A stretch of 7,788 nt of DNA from Candidatus Zhuqueibacterota bacterium RBG_16_48_16 (GCA_001771235.1 METF01000127.1:1-7788); one strand, 5' to 3'; shown: positions 1 to 7,436, numbered from the stretch's first letter. The notes: generated from the sequence alone by a model not told the origin. A program made the numbers and translations.

Positions 1-1
1 G

Positions 2-838
2 GATGGCGGTGGCTTTCATGCGGATTTTTACCACTGGTTCCGCGGCTACAACGACCTGCTGCAAAAAGAGAGCTGGCGCATTCTGAACGGCTATTCGGAA
101 GGGCACAGCTTTTTTGACAAGGAGGGCAAGGGCAATATCACCGGCTTCCTGGGCAGCTACCTGGACCAATATCACAAGACCAGCGCTTTGGGTTACATCT
201 GCCTGCCGCTCGGCAACCATGACCTGTCCCGCCTCAACATCAATCGCTCGGTCGAGGACCTGGAGATCATCTATGCTTTTTCGCTCACCATGCCGGGAAT
301 CCCCTTTATCTTCAACGGCAACGAGATCGGCATGCGCCAGCTTTACGGATTGCCTCATGTCGAGGGCGCTTACAAGCCGCGGGCAGGGGGCAGAACGCCG
401 ATGCAATGGTCATCGGGGAAAAATCTGGGCTTCTCGTCAGCCGATGCGGGAAAACTCTATTTGCCGGTCGATCCGGCGGACGATGCCCCCAACGTGGCCG
501 ATCAGGAACAAGAGCCGAATTCCCTGCTGAACCGGGTGAAAAGGCTGATCCGGTTGCGCAAACAGCAAAAGGCCCTGGCGGCTTATGCCGAGTTTGTCCC
601 GGTTTACGCCAAAGAAAACACCTATCCGTTCATCTACGCCCGCGCCAACGGGGAGGAGATGATCCTTGTAGCGTTGAATCCGGCGGCCAAAGAGACAGTT
701 GCTACATTCAGTCTAAAGCCGGCGATAGAGGAATTCAGCCTTCTTGCTGGTATGGATGTGAAGGTCAAAACCCTTGACAACCGCTACCAACTGGCGATGC
801 CGGGACAGAGTTATGCGATTTACAAAATGGGGAAATGA
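2..838 (+). CDS. GH13 alpha-amylase/alpha-glucosidase family enzyme, C-terminal fragment
   Basis: Partial gene: the frame is open from the window edge to TGA at 836-838, giving 278 residues, and the true start lies upstream. The NHD motif of GH13 conserved region IV (LGNHD, fragment residues 70-74; its Asp is the transition-state stabiliser) is present. It is followed by PGIPFIFNGNEIGM (about 98-111), the last beta-strand of the TIM barrel, and by RTPMQW (131-136). RTPMQW and the following NLGFS...LYLPVDP stretch resemble trehalose synthase and alpha-glucosidase type members. From about residue 190 a beta-rich C-terminal domain follows, as usual in GH13. The catalytic nucleophile Asp and, apparently, the acid/base Glu lie before the window, so activity and exact substrate cannot be judged. 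GH13 enzymes hydrolyse or transfer alpha-glucosidic bonds, here probably on short malto-oligosaccharides or related glucosides. The next gene starts 12 bases downstream, suggesting co-transcription. The GH13 assignment is secure; the subfamily is not. Confidence 0.9.
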   Translation, partial: DGGGFHADFYHWFRGYNDLLQKESWRILNGYSEGHSFFDKEGKGNITGFLGSYLDQYHKTSALGYICLPLGNHDLSRLNINRSVEDLEIIYAFSLTMPGIPFIFNGNEIGMRQLYGLPHVEGAYKPRAGGRTPMQWSSGKNLGFSSADAGKLYLPVDPADDAPNVADQEQEPNSLLNRVKRLIRLRKQQKALAAYAEFVPVYAKENTYPFIYARANGEEMILVALNPAAKETVATFSLKPAIEEFSLLAGMDVKVKTLDNRYQLAMPGQSYAIYKMGK

Positions 839-850
839 ATACTCGGAAAC

Positions 851-1678
851 ATGAGAAAGATACAAAAAGTCTTTTGGCTGGTTCTGGGACTCCTCGGCGT
901 CCTGATAATCGGTTTTGTGGATTACTTTACTGGGCCGGAAATCGCCTTCTCGTTATTTTATTTGATTCCCGTATCAATGGCGGCGTGGTATTCGGGAAGA
1001 ATTGAAGGAATATTGATTTCATTTACCAGCGCCATAGCTTGGCTTATGGCCGATCTTTTCTCCGGGCGCGTCTATTCCAACTCTATTATCGGCTACTGGA
1101 ATGCCTTTTCAAGACTCGGTTTTTTTCTGATTGTGACCTGGCTTTTATCCGCGTTAAAAAACACGCTGCGCCGCGAGCAGGAACTCTCCAGAAAAGACCT
1201 CACTACGGGCGCCGTTAATTCCCGATTTTTTCATCAACTAGCCCAGGCAGAGATAGACAGGGCAAAAAGATATAGCCACCCCTTTACCATCGCTTACCTG
1301 GACCTCGATAATTTCAAAGCGGTGAACGATACCTTTGGACACCAGACCGGCGATCAAGTGCTGCTGACCGTCACTCGCAGCATGAAAAGTCACTTGCGAA
1401 GCACGGATGTCGTCGGTAGGCTGGGGGGAGATGAGTTTGCTTGTCTGCTCATCGAGACCGATCAGGATGCTGCTAAAATCGTCATGTCCAAGCTCTTTAA
1501 GCAATTGTTGGAGGACATGAGCAATCATCATTGGCCAATTACTTTTAGCATTGGCGTTCTCACATGCAATAGAGTGCCGTCAACTGTAGATGAGCTGATT
1601 CATGTTGCTGATGAATTGATGTATTCTGTCAAAAGGAGTGGCAAAAACAATATTATATTTTCTGACTACACTGGTTAG
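851..1678 (+). CDS. Membrane-anchored diguanylate cyclase (GGDEF domain)
   Basis: 275 residues from ATG 851 to TAG 1676-1678; only a weak GGAA precedes the start, as expected for a gene 12 bases behind another stop. The N-terminal ~105 residues hold about four hydrophobic helices (roughly 7-24, 28-46, 53-71, 83-104) and likely form a small membrane sensor. This region has the form DYFTGPE...SLFYLIPV...AAWYSGR seen before GGDEF and kinase domains. The catalytic domain (about 112-272) has DLTTGAVNSRFF, the metal-binding DLDNFK (151-156), an intact GGDEF (192-196) and the closing KRSGKN (261-266). RSTD at 183-186, five residues before GGDEF, is a complete RxxD inhibitory site, so product feedback is expected. 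Predicted role: condensing two GTP into cyclic di-GMP at the inner face of the cytoplasmic membrane. No EAL, PAS or receiver domain is present. The signal sensed is unknown. Activity is inferred from intact motifs. Confidence 0.93.
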   Translation: MRKIQKVFWLVLGLLGVLIIGFVDYFTGPEIAFSLFYLIPVSMAAWYSGRIEGILISFTSAIAWLMADLFSGRVYSNSIIGYWNAFSRLGFFLIVTWLLSALKNTLRREQELSRKDLTTGAVNSRFFHQLAQAEIDRAKRYSHPFTIAYLDLDNFKAVNDTFGHQTGDQVLLTVTRSMKSHLRSTDVVGRLGGDEFACLLIETDQDAAKIVMSKLFKQLLEDMSNHHWPITFSIGVLTCNRVPSTVDELIHVADELMYSVKRSGKNNIIFSDYTG

Positions 1679-2025
1679 ACAGACCTTACAGCGCCAAGCT
1701 ACTGAGAAAGTGGCGAAAGAGCAGCGGCCTGAAACCCTCGATCTGGCTCGCCTCCAGGCCATTACGAGTGTTTTCAACAGTCTCCGGAGACTCGCAACCT
1801 TGCTGTTAAAATCTCTTGTAAACAATGTAGAAAAACACTATGTTTTGGCCGTCATTAAACAGGCTACAATCTTAAAAGTCTGCATTATTGACAAATTTCC
1901 GCCACAAAAGATCACAAAGTTATGCGGATTCATTTCATTTGCTCGGCAAATTTTTTGGGTTATAGACTTTGTGTACCTTGGTGTCTTTGAGAATTTGTGG
2001 CAATCAATTATTCGGGATAGGCGAT
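1679..2025. other. Non-coding gap between cyclase and serine hydrolase
   Basis: These 347 bases hold no convincing gene. The open frame that crosses them (1638-2075) overlaps both neighbours, lacks a recognisable product and is best read as chance. Visible elements are a perfect 14-bp palindrome at 1779-1792, a perfect -35-like TTGACA at 1888-1893 without a good -10 at the right distance, and a TATAGA at 1961-1966 with only a poor TTGCTC 16 bases upstream. The promoter of the 2026 gene probably lies here, but I cannot place it with confidence. Confidence 0.5.
1779..1792. repeat. Perfect 14-bp palindrome
   Basis: AGTCTCCGGAGACT equals its own reverse complement. It lies in the gap about 100 bases after the cyclase stop and about 235 bases before the start of the serine hydrolase. 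A second overlapping inverted repeat exists (CGAGT at 1765-1769 with ACTCG at 1790-1794). No T-tract follows, so a terminator is unlikely; an operator for a dimeric regulator is possible. Confidence 0.45.
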
Positions 2026-2934
2026 ATGCAAAAGTATTTGGTCTTTTTTGTTTTTTTCTTCTACTTTGGTTTTAATTACGCCGACGGAGCTGTGCATCCC
2101 GTGATACCGTATCACGTTCCAGATGCCGAGATACAGCCGCTTGCTGAGCTTATAGACCCCGCCCTGCAAAAAAAGCTGGAAGACAGGCTCAGGAAAAATA
2201 AATATTGGGCATCTCTACTTTTAAGAAAAAAAATGGCTGTGGGATTGGTTGATATCAGCGATTCCCTGCATATCAAGTTTGCCAGGATTAACGGCGACGA
2301 AATGATGTACGCCGCGAGCCTGCCCAAGATTGCGATTTTGCTGGCCGCTTATCAATCTTTTGCCGATCACTCCCTTACGCCGACAGCGCAAATTACCAAT
2401 GATTTGCGGTTCATGATCAGCAAGTCCGATAACGCCGCCGCAACACGGGTGATCGATCTTTTGGGCTTTAAGAAAATACAGTCTGTCCTGACTGACCAGC
2501 GATACATGTTATATGATAAAAATCGTGGGGGCGGATTATGGGTTGGAAAACGTTATGCAAAAATCGGGCTGAGATATCCCGATCCTATGCGAGGTCTGAG
2601 CCATGCTGCCACGGTCACGCAGATCTGTCGGTTTTATTACCTTCTTGTGATGGGCAAATTGGTGAGCTATGAATTCTCACAAGAAATGCTGGACATGCTT
2701 TCCGACCCGGAGCTTCATCATAAATTTGTCAACACCCTGGACCGCATTGCGCCCAGCGCCAAATTGTATCGCAAGTCAGGGACATGGAAAAATTACCATT
2801 CGGATTCCGTACTCGTTTGGGGACAAGGATGGCGACGGTACATAGCCACGGCAATGGTGGAGGACATCCGTGGTGAAATAATACTGCAGGAGTTGATCAT
2901 CGCAATCGAAGAAGCGTTGAAAGATCATTCCTAG
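2026..2934 (+). CDS. Secreted class-A beta-lactamase-like serine hydrolase
   Basis: 302 residues from ATG 2026 to TAG 2932-2934. I prefer this start over an in-frame TTG at 1969 because it puts a signal peptide at the N-terminus: a short MQK, then a Phe-rich core to about residue 16, with cleavage likely between about 19 and 22. GGGATAGG sits just before it. The three motifs of penicillin-recognising serine enzymes are present in order: SLPK (Ser98, Lys101), SDN (134-136) and KSG (250-252). A GGGLWVGKRY segment lies at 168-177. There is no glutamate at all between residues 137 and 215, so the deacylating Glu166 of true class A beta-lactamases appears absent. The SxxK-to-SDN spacing of 36 residues is also shorter than in classical enzymes. 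A periplasmic peptidase or another acyl-serine hydrolase is more likely than antibiotic resistance. A distant relative is encoded at 6039-7301. Confidence 0.85.
   Translation: MQKYLVFFVFFFYFGFNYADGAVHPVIPYHVPDAEIQPLAELIDPALQKKLEDRLRKNKYWASLLLRKKMAVGLVDISDSLHIKFARINGDEMMYAASLPKIAILLAAYQSFADHSLTPTAQITNDLRFMISKSDNAAATRVIDLLGFKKIQSVLTDQRYMLYDKNRGGGLWVGKRYAKIGLRYPDPMRGLSHAATVTQICRFYYLLVMGKLVSYEFSQEMLDMLSDPELHHKFVNTLDRIAPSAKLYRKSGTWKNYHSDSVLVWGQGWRRYIATAMVEDIRGEIILQELIIAIEEALKDHS
2100..2116. repeat. 17-bp near-perfect palindrome inside the serine hydrolase gene
   Basis: CGTGATAC, one central C, then GTATCACG: arms of 8 bp at 2100-2107 and 2109-2116 are exact reverse complements. It lies about 75 bases into the coding region and encodes part of the stretch just after the signal peptide. 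It could be an intragenic operator or simply chance; no second copy was found in the window. Confidence 0.4.
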
Positions 2935-2967
2935 TAAATCCATGTAGCGCTCGCTTATGCTCATGAT

Positions 2968-3000
2968 TTGTCTCGTCAAAATTCAACTCGACAATTTTTT
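2968..3000 (+). terminator. Weak terminator-like hairpin with T-tract
   Basis: TTGTC (2968-2972) pairs with GACAA (2990-2994), followed at once by six T (2995-3000). The stem is only 5 bp, AT-rich and has a 17-base loop, so it is a poor rho-independent terminator. It lies 34 bases after the serine hydrolase stop, where a terminator would be expected. Confidence 0.25.
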
Positions 3001-3011
3001 CAGGCTATAAA
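2982..3011 (+). promoter_or_regulatory. Possible promoter for the transporter-HEAT gene
   Basis: A good -10-like TATAAA (3006-3011) lies 89 bases before the GTG start at 3101. The only -35 at a usable distance is a poor TTCAAC (2982-2987, 18-base spacer). A closer TCGACA (2988-2993) is only 12 bases away. This overlaps the weak hairpin just upstream, so either one may be accidental. Confidence 0.25.
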
Positions 3012-3100
3012 CGGAAACTCTGCACACTCTGCCATTTCGCCAGAAATTTCTCATGCTTTTTCAAAAAGATATTTGAAATCTTGTTCGGAAAATCAAACGA

Positions 3101-5971
3101 GTGGATATTTTTCAAAAAACAGACTCTATTTTGAGCCTGTCTGAACAATTTGTCAAGCGAGCCTTTGACGTTCGTGTGGGCGAGGGCAAACGAACATCAT
3201 TGATGTTTCTCTATATCTTTCTGATTATTTCAACACTGCTGATTATCAAGCCTGTCAGCATTTCGCTGTTTCTATCCGAATTCGGCGCCAGACAACTGCC
3301 CTTTGCTTACATCATGGTGGCCATTTTCGCCGCCGTAGTCGTCACAGTCTATTCGAGGCTGTTGAAGCAAGGGAACCTGCAGCATACAATCATTCAGACG
3401 CTGAAGTTTAGTATCGTCTCTTTGTTTGTTGTGTGGTTCTTTCTCTATCTGCACCTTGCTCAAAATTTTGTCTTGTACGTTTTCTATATCTGGGTGGCCA
3501 TTTTTGCCGTCATTTCCACCTCCCAGTTCTGGATACTGGCCAACATTATTTTTAACGCCCGCGAAGCCAAGCGTCTGTTTGGCATCATAGGGTCCGGGGC
3601 AATCGCCGGCGGTATTTTCGGGGGATATTTGACCAACTGGCTTGCTCCTGTCATTAGCAGTGAAAATCTGCTTTTTATTTGCATGGGTTTTATCGCCGTT
3701 TGTATGCAGATCGTTCGGTTTTTGTGGAAGGCCAATATTCGGGATTATGATTCCAGGTATTATCAACACGCCGCTGTTCAAAGAACCATTGAAAACCCAC
3801 TCAAGATCATTCAAAGCTCTCGCCATTTGACCCTGCTGGCCTGCATTGTCGGCATCGGCGTTCTTGTCGCCAGGCTGGTTGACTACCAATTCAGCGCCAT
3901 TTCAGCGAGGATGATCTATAGCGAAGATCAGTTGACCGCCTTTTTTGGGTTCTGGCTCTCCAATCTGAATATTGCTTCGTTATTCATTCAGCTTCTCGTA
4001 ACCCGAAAAGTTGTCGGCGTCTTTGGCGTCGGCGTCTCTCTTTTTTTCCTGCCTGTCGGCATATTCCTGGGCGCTTTTTTTATTTTGCTGAACCCGGTAT
4101 TGTGGACAGCGGTACTTATCAAAGTCATCGATGGCAGCTTGAAAAACTCCATTAACAAAGCAGGTATCGAGCTATTGGCTTTGCCCATTCCGGTTGAAAT
4201 AAAAAACCAGGCAAAATCATTCATCGATGTCTTTGTCGACAGCCTTGCCACGGGAGTGGGCGGATTTCTGCTGGTATTATTTATCATGGCATTCAGCTTT
4301 TCCACCAGGCAGATCAGTTTTCTCATCATCCTGTTTTTAGGCGCCTGGATTTTCCTGGCGACACGTATTCGCAAAGAATATATCCACTCTTTTCGCTTAA
4401 AAGTGGAGGCGCAGAAAAATCAACAGGAAAAGGAAATTCCCGATCTGGAAAATGAATCGGTTATTGGCGGCCTGACAAAGGTTTTGAACGGTACAAACGA
4501 AAAGCAAATTCTCCAGGCTCTCAGGATGGTTAAAGAGATCCAAAATCCAAAATTGGTGCCGTGTTTCAAAAAGCTCATCGATCATCCATCTCGAGAAATC
4601 CGCATCGAAGTTCTTTGCAATATCTATTACTACAGGCAGGAAGATTTCACGGCAGAGATCGAATCGCTATTGTATGATTCCGATCCGGATATTCGTCTGG
4701 AAGCCATTCACTATATTTTTCAACATGCCGGTGAGGATCGCATAAACGTGATGTTGGGCTATCTGGATCATGAGAGCGATCGCATCCGATCCGCCGCTCT
4801 GCTGTGCGCTGCCAAAGAAAGTCGAAATAACCGACAGATGCAGATCAAATTGGCTATCAAACAACGTGTGGAGAAAAATCTGAAAAAATTACCAACCCTT
4901 TCCGAGCCTGGTTTCCTGTCGGCTGATAAGATAAACAGTGCAAAAGTCATCGGCGCATCGAGCATCCCCGAGCTCTACCCCTATTTGCATATCCTGTTAA
5001 ACGACCCTCTTCCCGAAGTCAGAAAAGCCGCTATCCTCAGCGCAGGCGAAACTCGCCACAATGAATTCATTCCCATCCTGATTCGATCCCTCAGAGCCAG
5101 GGAGACACGCCAGGCCGCTCAATCGGCACTGGTAAATTTTGGGCCTGAGATCATCGATATCTTGAACGTGCACCTGAATAATCCCTATGTCAACCTGCAA
5201 ATTCGTTTGAGCATCCCGAAAATCATCGCGTCCCTCCGCATTCAGCAGTCTGTCGATGAACTCATTCAAAATTTGGAATTGCAGGATGTGTCCGTGCGCT
5301 ACGAGGTGATCAAGGCCCTTAACCAATTGAAGCAAAACAATCCTCTCTTGAAATTTGAAGTATCAAACATCGTCAAGCGGATATACGATGAGGTAAAGGA
5401 TTATGTCAATACCATGGCCGTATTGCAATCGCAGCTTCAGACCAGGAAGAAAAAGAGAACGGCTAAACATATCAAAGAGGTTGATTCGGATGAAATCAGA
5501 TCGGCCAGACTGGATTTGATCAAAGCGCTGGAAAAACGATTGGATCAAAACCTGGAACGCATCTTTCGCCTCCTGGGTCTGCGATACCCACCCGAAGATA
5601 TTTATAATATTTACCTGGGAATCCGCAGTAGCAAACCGGACGCGCGGATTAACGCGATCGAGTTCCTGGACAATCTGCTGGATACCAGCCTGAAAAAGCT
5701 GATTATTCCTATTGTCGAAACCAGCCTGGTCGATGATCTGATCAATAAAATGCTTGAGCGATTCGGCCTGAAACCCTCAAGCGAATTTGATTATCTGGTC
5801 AATCTTCTTTCCAGCCAGGACAGCTATTTGCAGCAAAAGGTGCTCTATTTAATCGCCCAGCTCAAAGATGAGCGTTACATCTCTTTCATTGGCGCTTTCA
5901 TCAGCAGTCCGGATAGTCGGGTGAGAAAAATGGCGCGATTGGCGTTGAGCAATCTTGACCTTTCGATCTAA
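3101..5971 (+). CDS. NTT/MFS-type membrane protein fused to C-terminal HEAT repeats
   Basis: 956 residues from GTG 3101 to TAA 5969-5971. GTG is the only usual start between the in-frame stop at 3074 and the first membrane helix. Residues about 33-422 form some 12 hydrophobic helices. Three segments resemble the ATP/ADP translocase (NTT) branch of the MFS superfamily: IIKP with Lys50 in the first helix, EAKRLFGIIGSGAIAGG (155-171), and EIKNQAKSFIDVFVD (366-380), matching the KxKxxID segment of NTTs. After a charged linker (425-450) come HEAT-like helix pairs to the C-terminus, for example 526-545, 557-574, 635-654, 727-745, 843-861 and 936-953, plus a Lys/Arg-rich stretch at 782-792. The membrane part probably transports a solute or senses one, with the HEAT solenoid as a cytoplasmic docking platform. 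The basic residue that follows the ID segment in nucleotide carriers is replaced by SLAT (381-384), so the substrate need not be a nucleotide. Substrate and partners are unknown. Confidence 0.82.
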   Translation: MDIFQKTDSILSLSEQFVKRAFDVRVGEGKRTSLMFLYIFLIISTLLIIKPVSISLFLSEFGARQLPFAYIMVAIFAAVVVTVYSRLLKQGNLQHTIIQTLKFSIVSLFVVWFFLYLHLAQNFVLYVFYIWVAIFAVISTSQFWILANIIFNAREAKRLFGIIGSGAIAGGIFGGYLTNWLAPVISSENLLFICMGFIAVCMQIVRFLWKANIRDYDSRYYQHAAVQRTIENPLKIIQSSRHLTLLACIVGIGVLVARLVDYQFSAISARMIYSEDQLTAFFGFWLSNLNIASLFIQLLVTRKVVGVFGVGVSLFFLPVGIFLGAFFILLNPVLWTAVLIKVIDGSLKNSINKAGIELLALPIPVEIKNQAKSFIDVFVDSLATGVGGFLLVLFIMAFSFSTRQISFLIILFLGAWIFLATRIRKEYIHSFRLKVEAQKNQQEKEIPDLENESVIGGLTKVLNGTNEKQILQALRMVKEIQNPKLVPCFKKLIDHPSREIRIEVLCNIYYYRQEDFTAEIESLLYDSDPDIRLEAIHYIFQHAGEDRINVMLGYLDHESDRIRSAALLCAAKESRNNRQMQIKLAIKQRVEKNLKKLPTLSEPGFLSADKINSAKVIGASSIPELYPYLHILLNDPLPEVRKAAILSAGETRHNEFIPILIRSLRARETRQAAQSALVNFGPEIIDILNVHLNNPYVNLQIRLSIPKIIASLRIQQSVDELIQNLELQDVSVRYEVIKALNQLKQNNPLLKFEVSNIVKRIYDEVKDYVNTMAVLQSQLQTRKKKRTAKHIKEVDSDEIRSARLDLIKALEKRLDQNLERIFRLLGLRYPPEDIYNIYLGIRSSKPDARINAIEFLDNLLDTSLKKLIIPIVETSLVDDLINKMLERFGLKPSSEFDYLVNLLSSQDSYLQQKVLYLIAQLKDERYISFIGAFISSPDSRVRKMARLALSNLDLSI

Positions 5972-5973
5972 CG

Positions 5974-6030
5974 TGCGACGCACCTGGTCTTCTTGCAGTC
6001 AAAAAGTGCGTCGCATATTTTCGCGATTTT
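5974..6030 (+). terminator. Hairpin terminator between convergent genes
   Basis: TGCGACGCAC (5974-5983) and GTGCGTCGCA (6006-6015) form a perfect 10-bp GC-rich stem with a 22-base loop. The plus strand then runs into T-rich sequence (TATTTTCGCGATTTTT). It starts 3 bases after the transporter-HEAT stop and ends before the minus-strand gene's stop at 6039. The long loop and interrupted T-tract make it imperfect. On the minus strand no T-run follows the outer arm, so it better serves the plus-strand gene. Confidence 0.6.
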
Positions 6031-6038
6031 TGTTCTGG

Positions 6039-7301
6039 TTACTTTTTTGCCAAAATGCGATCTATAAAAGTGGCCAGCGTTTGGTGTTCAACCGCGGAAT
6101 TCTTTTTGAGAACGTTGGACATCAACGTGACCATGTATGTTCTTCCGTCAGGGTGTTCGACGATGGCAACCGAATTCATATAGTTTTCAACGTTGCCCAT
6201 ATATTTACCGCACTTGAAATCAGGCTCCGGCTTGCACCTGTACTGACTGCCGGACTTGAAATAGACCGCCGCATTGGTCAGGGCCGGTGAGGAGGCATAG
6301 CGGATCCTGCGAGCCGTCATATACATGAGCCGCTTGATCTCCAGGCTCGACCACTCGTCTACCAGCTTGCCGCGCTCCAATGCAATCAGATATTTCATGA
6401 GGCCGAGCGGAGTGCCAAAGCTGCCGCCGCTGCATGGAACGAGCTTTTTCCCCGTGCCGGTAAAAAAACTTGCCAGTTGCCATTCATTCTGTTCAATGCT
6501 TACGGCCCGCAGCGGATCGTTTACGACAGACAATGCGATCCTGCATAACTCGCTTTTAGGGGTTTTGTCAAAAAACTCTCTCTCCTGTTCTACGGTCGGG
6601 GGGTAATTTTGTGCAAAAGCCCTCATCAGCATTGCCTCCTTCCAGACGACGCTTGCCGCAGAATTGGCGCTGGCCGAAAGCGTATGGTCTGTCCACTCGT
6701 ACAGCGAAAAAACATCGCCATCTTGTGCAGGACGATTGCGATAGGCTTTGGTCTCCGGATCAAACACCGGTATTTCATGAGAGTCCACGTGAATCCAACG
6801 GTCCGCGACAACCCTTCTCTCCCTCAGCAATTGCCGGCGCCGTTCCGGATCATAAGGAAACAGGTTTTTCAGCTCGGTGAAGAGGCCTGCGGCTATGGCC
6901 AGCTTGCCCACACTGCCGGGGGGAAACGGCCTGTCCGCCTGTCGTGTTGCGAAACGGAATTTCCTGCCGGGGGTAATATCCAACACAGCCAGGGAATAAC
7001 TTTCATGCCGGTTGGGAAACAGGGCGTCGATTTCTCTCTGCAAAACCGGATCGATTGGAGGAAATAGAGCCAGGCTGTCGCCGCGAGGTCCGGTCAAATT
7101 GAGCCGGATATCTGCCGTGGGTCTTAATGCACCGGCCACAGGTTTGGTGCCGGACAGCGTGCCCTGGACGATCAAGCGCAGCCGCTCCAGGCGACGAATG
7201 CCGGTCAGATCGTAGCCGTCTATGGGATAGCCGAATAGCGACACGCAAAAGAAACAAAAGAGCAGGAGGAACAAATAAGAAAGTGTATGCTTTTTTTTCA
7301 T
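6039..7301 (-). CDS. Secreted penicillin-recognising-type serine hydrolase
   Basis: 420 residues on the minus strand, from ATG (complement of 7299-7301) to TAA (complement of 6039-6041). An AGG (complement of 7310-7312) lies 8 bases before the start. The N-terminus is a clear signal peptide: MKKK, a hydrophobic core to about residue 22, then cleavage near Gly24; its two Cys do not form a lipobox. Motifs in order: SVGK (Ser130, Lys133), SAN (211-213) in place of SDN, and KSG (349-351). Cys356 and Cys364 bracket a short insert right after KSG and could form a disulfide in the periplasm. The region before the active serine (IDPVLQREIDALF, 83-95, then a strand with AVLDI) resembles the same region of the 2026-2934 product, pointing to distant common ancestry. 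The larger spacings between motifs (81 and 138 residues) indicate insertions compared with beta-lactamases. Likely acts on peptidoglycan or another envelope substrate; the exact reaction is unknown. Confidence 0.78.
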   Translation of the reverse strand: MKKKHTLSYLFLLLFCFFCVSLFGYPIDGYDLTGIRRLERLRLIVQGTLSGTKPVAGALRPTADIRLNLTGPRGDSLALFPPIDPVLQREIDALFPNRHESYSLAVLDITPGRKFRFATRQADRPFPPGSVGKLAIAAGLFTELKNLFPYDPERRRQLLRERRVVADRWIHVDSHEIPVFDPETKAYRNRPAQDGDVFSLYEWTDHTLSASANSAASVVWKEAMLMRAFAQNYPPTVEQEREFFDKTPKSELCRIALSVVNDPLRAVSIEQNEWQLASFFTGTGKKLVPCSGGSFGTPLGLMKYLIALERGKLVDEWSSLEIKRLMYMTARRIRYASSPALTNAAVYFKSGSQYRCKPEPDFKCGKYMGNVENYMNSVAIVEHPDGRTYMVTLMSNVLKKNSAVEHQTLATFIDRILAKK

Positions 7302-7388
7302 GATGATGGCCTGCGTTTTGTAATTGTCTAGCCGAGTGAAGAAAACACACTAGTCAACAATCGCAAAACAATGGAACTAACTGGAATT

Positions 7389-7436
7389 AAGGCGTTAGCC
7401 TTTTAATGCAAATTTGCTATAAAATCCTTACGGATT
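7389..7436. repeat. Three consecutive short inverted repeats
   Basis: AAGGC-GTTA-GCCTT (7389-7402), the perfect palindrome GCAAATTTGC (7408-7417) and AATCC-TTAC-GGATT (7423-7436) follow each other within 48 bases. They lie 88-135 bases upstream of the minus-strand serine hydrolase start, so they could fold in its leader or bind a regulator. The first is followed by TTTT on the plus strand, but its 5-bp stem is weak. Confidence 0.4.

Noticed and set aside
1969..2025. Longer start (TTG 1969) for the first serine hydrolase
   Set aside because: It would place 19 polar residues before a proper signal peptide; ATG 2026 with upstream GGGATAGG fits better.
1638..2075. 145-codon open frame across the gap after the cyclase gene
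   Set aside because: It overlaps the end of the cyclase and the start of the serine hydrolase, shows no recognisable domain, and is explained as chance in an AT-rich gap.
3272..3889. 205-codon minus-strand frame inside the carrier gene
   Set aside because: It is antisense to a coding region with clear membrane helices; its composition is the mirror of that gene and shows no domain.
7377..7400. Integron attC-like CTAAC...GTTAGCC arrangement
   Set aside because: The arms are only 5 bp, the spacing is far too short for an attC site, and no integrase or cassette is present.
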